From assembly GCF_001614315.2 (NCBI RefSeq), contig NZ_LVEG02000021.1, positions 1 to 64,000 of the forward strand: a stretch of DNA of 64,000 nt. The letters run 5' to 3'. Positions 60,800 through 64,000 of this stretch are shown here, piece by piece (the first letter of the stretch is position 1; every line of letters begins with the position of its first letter). The stretch comes from Halofilum ochraceum (GTDB lineage Bacteria > Pseudomonadota > Gammaproteobacteria > XJ16 > Halofilaceae). The position numbers and the translations under genes were made by a program. Under the pieces are notes generated by a model. That model saw only the letters and a program-made list of their open reading frames with translations, had not been told where the DNA came from and ran no database searches.

Positions 60800-63646
60800 T
60801 CATAGGTTGCGGATCAGGGCCGCGCCAGTATCGGCGAGGTCGGGCTCGCCGCAGTGCGCGGCGATGAAGGTGCGTGTCTGCTGGCGCAGGGCCAGCGCAT
60901 CACTCCACTCGCGGCCCGACGGGTGGATCGGGTCGCCGGTGAAGATGTCGACGGAGCCCCGTGTCGGTAGCCAAGCGCTGGCGCGCAGCAAGCGGCGTGT
61001 CCCGCGCAGGGCCACCGGAATGATGGGCAGTCCCGTGCGGGCGGCGACCACGAACGGGCCCATGCGGAAGTCGCGCAGTCCCGCACCGTCGGCGAGCATG
61101 CCTTCGGCGAACGCGGCCACGGTTTCCCCGCGTCGGGCGCGGGTCTCGATGCGCCCGAGGTCATCCAGGCCGCGTTGGAGATCGACGCGTTCCACGAATT
61201 CCGCGCCGATGCGCCCGAGGAACCAGCGGATGGGGGCGTGGCGGGCGAGTTCCCGCTTGGCGACGAACACGAGCGGGCCCTGCACGACGGCACGCAGGAA
61301 GAGCCCGTCGGTAAAGCTCGCGTGGTTGGCGACGATCACGCCCGGCGCTGAACTGGGTACGCCGCCGTGCACGCGCAGACGCACGCCGGCCAGTGCGATC
61401 AGTGCGCGCGCCAGTGCGCGCGCGACCACGCTGCGGGCCTGTTTCCCAGGGGTGACCATCGTAACGATCGCTGCCGGCAGCCCGAAGACAATGGCGGCGA
61501 TCCAGCACCAGATGCCGTACGCCGCTCGCAGGGCGGCGCCGGGCGCGCGCCCGATCGCCGCACCGGTCGTGGCGAGCAGCAGCCGTGCGATCTGGCGTGT
61601 CGTACCGACGCCGCGCCCCGCGGTTCCCTGCTCGTAGTGTGCGCGGCAGTCGCCGCGACGGATTTTGCCGCTGGAGGTCTTGGGGATCGTTTGCGGGCCG
61701 ACCAGGACGATCTCGTCGACGCCGCCCTCGATCACGTCTGCGGCGGCCTGCGCGCAGGCATGAGCGAGCCGGTCGCGCGCCGCGGTGTCGGTCACGCGGG
61801 TCTCCGCCATGACGACGACGCGCTCCGGCGCATCCGGTGACGCGCCAGCGCCCTCGCGTGCGGCCGTGGTCGCGAACGCGGCGACATTGTTCTTGCGGAT
61901 ACCTTCCACGGCCGCGACCGCGGCCTCGATGTCCTGCGGATACAGGTTGCGGCCGGCGCGGATGATGATGTCCTTGATGCGCCCGGTGAGATGGATTTCG
62001 CCGTCGGCGAGGTAACCGCGGTCGCCGGCCTCCAGCCAGCCGTCCGCGCTGAACAGTTCGGCCGTGGCCTCGGGGTTGGCATGGTAACCGGCCGTGCATG
62101 AGGGGCCGCGAAACTGTACGCGACCCTCCTGGCGCTCGGGGATCGGATTGCCCGCGGTGTCGACGATCCGGAGTTCGTGACCCTCAAGCGCCCGCCCGCA
62201 GGCCACGAAGCGGAGCACAGCGCTGGCATCCGCGGCGGCCGGAACAGCCTGGCCGTCGCGCTCCAGGGTCGTGCGGTCGACCGTATCGATGCGCGGGCCG
62301 CGCCCCGGTGGCGGGAAGGCGAGCCCGACCGATGACTCTGCGAGACCGTAGACCGGCATCATCGTTTCGGCCCGGAAGCCGAACGGTGCGAAGCGCGCCG
62401 TGAAGCGTTCCAGCGTGTCGGCGCTTACCGGTTCCGCGCCGTTGAACGCCAGCCGCCAGTTCGACAGATCGAGTCCTTCCAGGGCCTCGTCGTGAACCCG
62501 CCCGGCGCACAGGTCGTAGGCGAAATTCGGTCCCGCCGAGATCGTGCCGCCGAAGTCGTGGATGGCCCAGAGCCAGCGCTCGGGGCGCGCCATGAACTGC
62601 AGCGGCGACATCAGGATCACTTCGATGCCGTAGTAGAGCGTCGCCAGACACGCACCGATCAGGCCCATGTCGTGGTAGAGCGGCAGCCAGCTGACGAAGC
62701 GGTCGCTGGAATCGGCGCTGACCGACGGGCCCATCGCGCGGATGTTCGCCAGCAGGTTGGCGTGGCTGAGCATCACGCCCTTCGGTGCCCCGGTGGTCCC
62801 CGACGTGTACTGCAGGAACGCCAGATCGGTGCCGGCTCTGCGCACCGTTTGCGGTGGTTCCTGACTGCTGCGCAGGCGGTCGACGGTTTCCACCGTCTGC
62901 AGTGCGGGGACCAGACCCTGCAGAATGTGGCCGGCGGGGCGGGTCTGCGTGCTGGCGATGAACAGGCGGGCCTGCGCGTTGTCGAGGATCGCCGCAAGGC
63001 GGCGCGCGTGGCTCTCGATCTCCTCCGCCCGTACGGGCGGGTACAGCGGGATCGGCACACCGCCGGCTCGCAGTACGCCATGGAACGCCAGAAAGAAATC
63101 GATCCCCGTGGGCAGCATCAGGGCCACGGTGTCGCCGGGCTCGATGCCGTGGGCGCGCAGACCGGCCGCGACGGCGAGCGCGCCGGCGTGGAGATCGCCA
63201 TAGGTGAGTCGATCCACCTCCGCTTCGTCGCCCAACAGGCGTACGTGCACGGCATCCGGTGTGGCGTGCGCACGTTGATCGAGGACGTCCATCAGGGTCT
63301 CGGCGGATGCCGGCTCCGCGCCCTCCGCGACCGGACCGGTCGGACTATGGGGCGCGGGGCGGGGCGAGGTCGTACCGCTATCGGGTGCCGATGCGATCGC
63401 GTTGAGCAGATCCCGGGGCGTGGCGGCGCTGATCGCGTCCTCGTCCCCCAGACGCGCGCCGAACCGGTGCTGGATACGCAGCATGAGTTCGATTCGCCCG
63501 AGACTGTCGAGCCCCGCATCGCGGGAGAGATCGCTGTCCAGCCCGAGCGCCGGCAACGCGCGATTGGGGTGAAGTTCCGCGGCCACCTCTTCGATCAACG
63601 CGAGCAGTTCAGCGCCGGTGTCCCGCGTGTCGGATTGGTCATCCAT
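60800..63646 (-). CDS. ACP - acyl-AMP ligase - PlsC acyltransferase fusion
   Basis: A 948-residue three-part enzyme. Residues 1-90 are an acyl-carrier domain with the phosphopantetheine Ser48 (DAGLDSLGRIEL). Residues about 115-655 are an FAAL-like ligase: YTSGTTGAPKG (280-290), WLPLYHDMGLIG (320-331), AEPVSADTLERF, and the catalytic Lys region PKTSSGKIRRGD. A hydrophobic linker (about 705-730) leads to a PlsC domain with NHASFTD (774-780) and FAEGMLADG (846-854). It could activate a fatty acid, load it on its own carrier and esterify it to a lysolipid. No other lipid genes are adjacent. Confidence 0.9.
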   Translation of the reverse strand: MDDQSDTRDTGAELLALIEEVAAELHPNRALPALGLDSDLSRDAGLDSLGRIELMLRIQHRFGARLGDEDAISAATPRDLLNAIASAPDSGTTSPRPAPHSPTGPVAEGAEPASAETLMDVLDQRAHATPDAVHVRLLGDEAEVDRLTYGDLHAGALAVAAGLRAHGIEPGDTVALMLPTGIDFFLAFHGVLRAGGVPIPLYPPVRAEEIESHARRLAAILDNAQARLFIASTQTRPAGHILQGLVPALQTVETVDRLRSSQEPPQTVRRAGTDLAFLQYTSGTTGAPKGVMLSHANLLANIRAMGPSVSADSSDRFVSWLPLYHDMGLIGACLATLYYGIEVILMSPLQFMARPERWLWAIHDFGGTISAGPNFAYDLCAGRVHDEALEGLDLSNWRLAFNGAEPVSADTLERFTARFAPFGFRAETMMPVYGLAESSVGLAFPPPGRGPRIDTVDRTTLERDGQAVPAAADASAVLRFVACGRALEGHELRIVDTAGNPIPERQEGRVQFRGPSCTAGYHANPEATAELFSADGWLEAGDRGYLADGEIHLTGRIKDIIIRAGRNLYPQDIEAAVAAVEGIRKNNVAAFATTAAREGAGASPDAPERVVVMAETRVTDTAARDRLAHACAQAAADVIEGGVDEIVLVGPQTIPKTSSGKIRRGDCRAHYEQGTAGRGVGTTRQIARLLLATTGAAIGRAPGAALRAAYGIWCWIAAIVFGLPAAIVTMVTPGKQARSVVARALARALIALAGVRLRVHGGVPSSAPGVIVANHASFTDGLFLRAVVQGPLVFVAKRELARHAPIRWFLGRIGAEFVERVDLQRGLDDLGRIETRARRGETVAAFAEGMLADGAGLRDFRMGPFVVAARTGLPIIPVALRGTRRLLRASAWLPTRGSVDIFTGDPIHPSGREWSDALALRQQTRTFIAAHCGEPDLADTGAALIRNL

Positions 63647-63838
63647 CTCCGCTTCCCGGAATCCTGCCTGATATAACTGTGCACCCTGGCCGCCCGATTC
63701 TGCACCCGGTCCGGCAGTCGAGAAACAGGAGACGGATCAAAGGGGTCGACTGACTGCCTTGTCCGTCAGGCACCGCCTCGCGCCGGGTATCGTCCGAGTA
63801 TAGAGGGCCATCCCCGACCCGGACGCGTTGCGGGCGTG

Positions 63839-64000
63839 TCAGGGGTCGGTTTCTGCGCTCAGGCCGGCACCGAACCGCCCGAAGACCTCGTGCTGGACGT
63901 CTACGTCACGGGCGAGGCGGTGCATGGCTTCGGCCGCCGGGCTGAGGCGCAGCTCACGCAGGCAGGCGATGCCCATAGACAGGGGCTGGGCATCCTGCTC
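63839..64000 (-). CDS. Partial regulator C-terminus, probably LysR type (runs off the window)
   Basis: The last 53 codons of a minus-strand gene cut by the window edge. It reads MGIACLRELRLSPAAEAMHR and ends FGAGLSAETDP. The LSPAAEAM pattern near the end is common at the C-terminus of LysR-family effector domains (LSPAAxAF). The identification rests on this short match, so it is tentative. Confidence 0.45.
   Translation of the reverse strand, partial: EQDAQPLSMGIACLRELRLSPAAEAMHRLARDVDVQHEVFGRFGAGLSAETDP

Noticed and set aside
61380-61430. Repeated GTGCGCGC units as a possible structural DNA element
   Set aside because: They encode repeated Ala-Arg-Ala residues within the PlsC portion of the fusion protein and are explained by codon use.

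Overview
The window is a GC-rich chromosomal segment of a Gram-negative bacterium. Outer-membrane porin, the PqiABC envelope system, lipoproteins with lipoboxes, Tex, a Pat/YfiQ-type acetyltransferase and REP-like hairpins together suggest a gammaproteobacterium, perhaps Ectothiorhodospiraceae-like or a relative. I cannot fix the family from sequence alone. No rRNA, tRNA, CRISPR array, complete insertion sequence or prophage is visible.

Region 1 (1-9.7 kb) is a patchwork. Small intact genes (PAS protein, isochorismatase-like hydrolase, secreted protein, dienelactone hydrolase, SNase-like protein, HIT protein, gamma-glutamylcyclotransferase-like protein, PAS-GGDEF cyclase, glutathione transferase) alternate with decayed genes. 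The decayed genes are an MFS tail, an mmsA-like 5' remnant, a truncated REP-associated transposase and an ELW-DGT repeat gene. Dispersed repeats beginning CCGGGGAC or GGGTCAGACTAA and a long palindrome lie among them.

Region 2 (9.7-31 kb) holds accessory metabolism and transport. It contains a sulfotransferase, a divergent ATP-grasp ligase/CocE-type hydrolase pair, a YebE/DUF533-like protein, a broken PQQ sugar dehydrogenase, a porin, a DUF3750 protein, two MFS carriers and an EamA carrier. It also carries an orphan PilB/GspE-type ATPase with a likely c-di-GMP-binding N-terminus, a lysine acetyltransferase next to an HDAC-family deacetylase, and a GcvT-like methyltransferase divergent from its probable LysR regulator.

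Region 3 (31.7-44 kb) is a compact, complete-looking Tad (Flp) pilus operon: flp, tadV, an AAA ATPase with a winged-helix-like N-terminus, rcpC, rcpA, a small lipoprotein, tadZ, tadA, tadB, tadC, tadD, tadE, tadG. A strong hairpin follows flp, and a convergent AraC-type regulator with a degenerate receiver domain ends the region.

Region 4 (45-64 kb) carries a DUF1326/DUF2182 pair divergent from a GlxA-type regulator, then tex, the pqiABC operon, a periplasmic binding protein overlapping a PAS-GGDEF-EAL protein, lysC, a Tat-exported aldo/keto reductase, and an unusual ACP-acyl-AMP ligase-PlsC fusion. The window ends inside what looks like a LysR-type regulator.

The best candidates for new biology are the AAA ATPase built into the Tad operon, the ACP-ligase-acyltransferase fusion, the DUF1326/DUF2182/GlxA locus, the ATP-grasp/CocE pair, and the binding protein translationally overlapped with a c-di-GMP enzyme.
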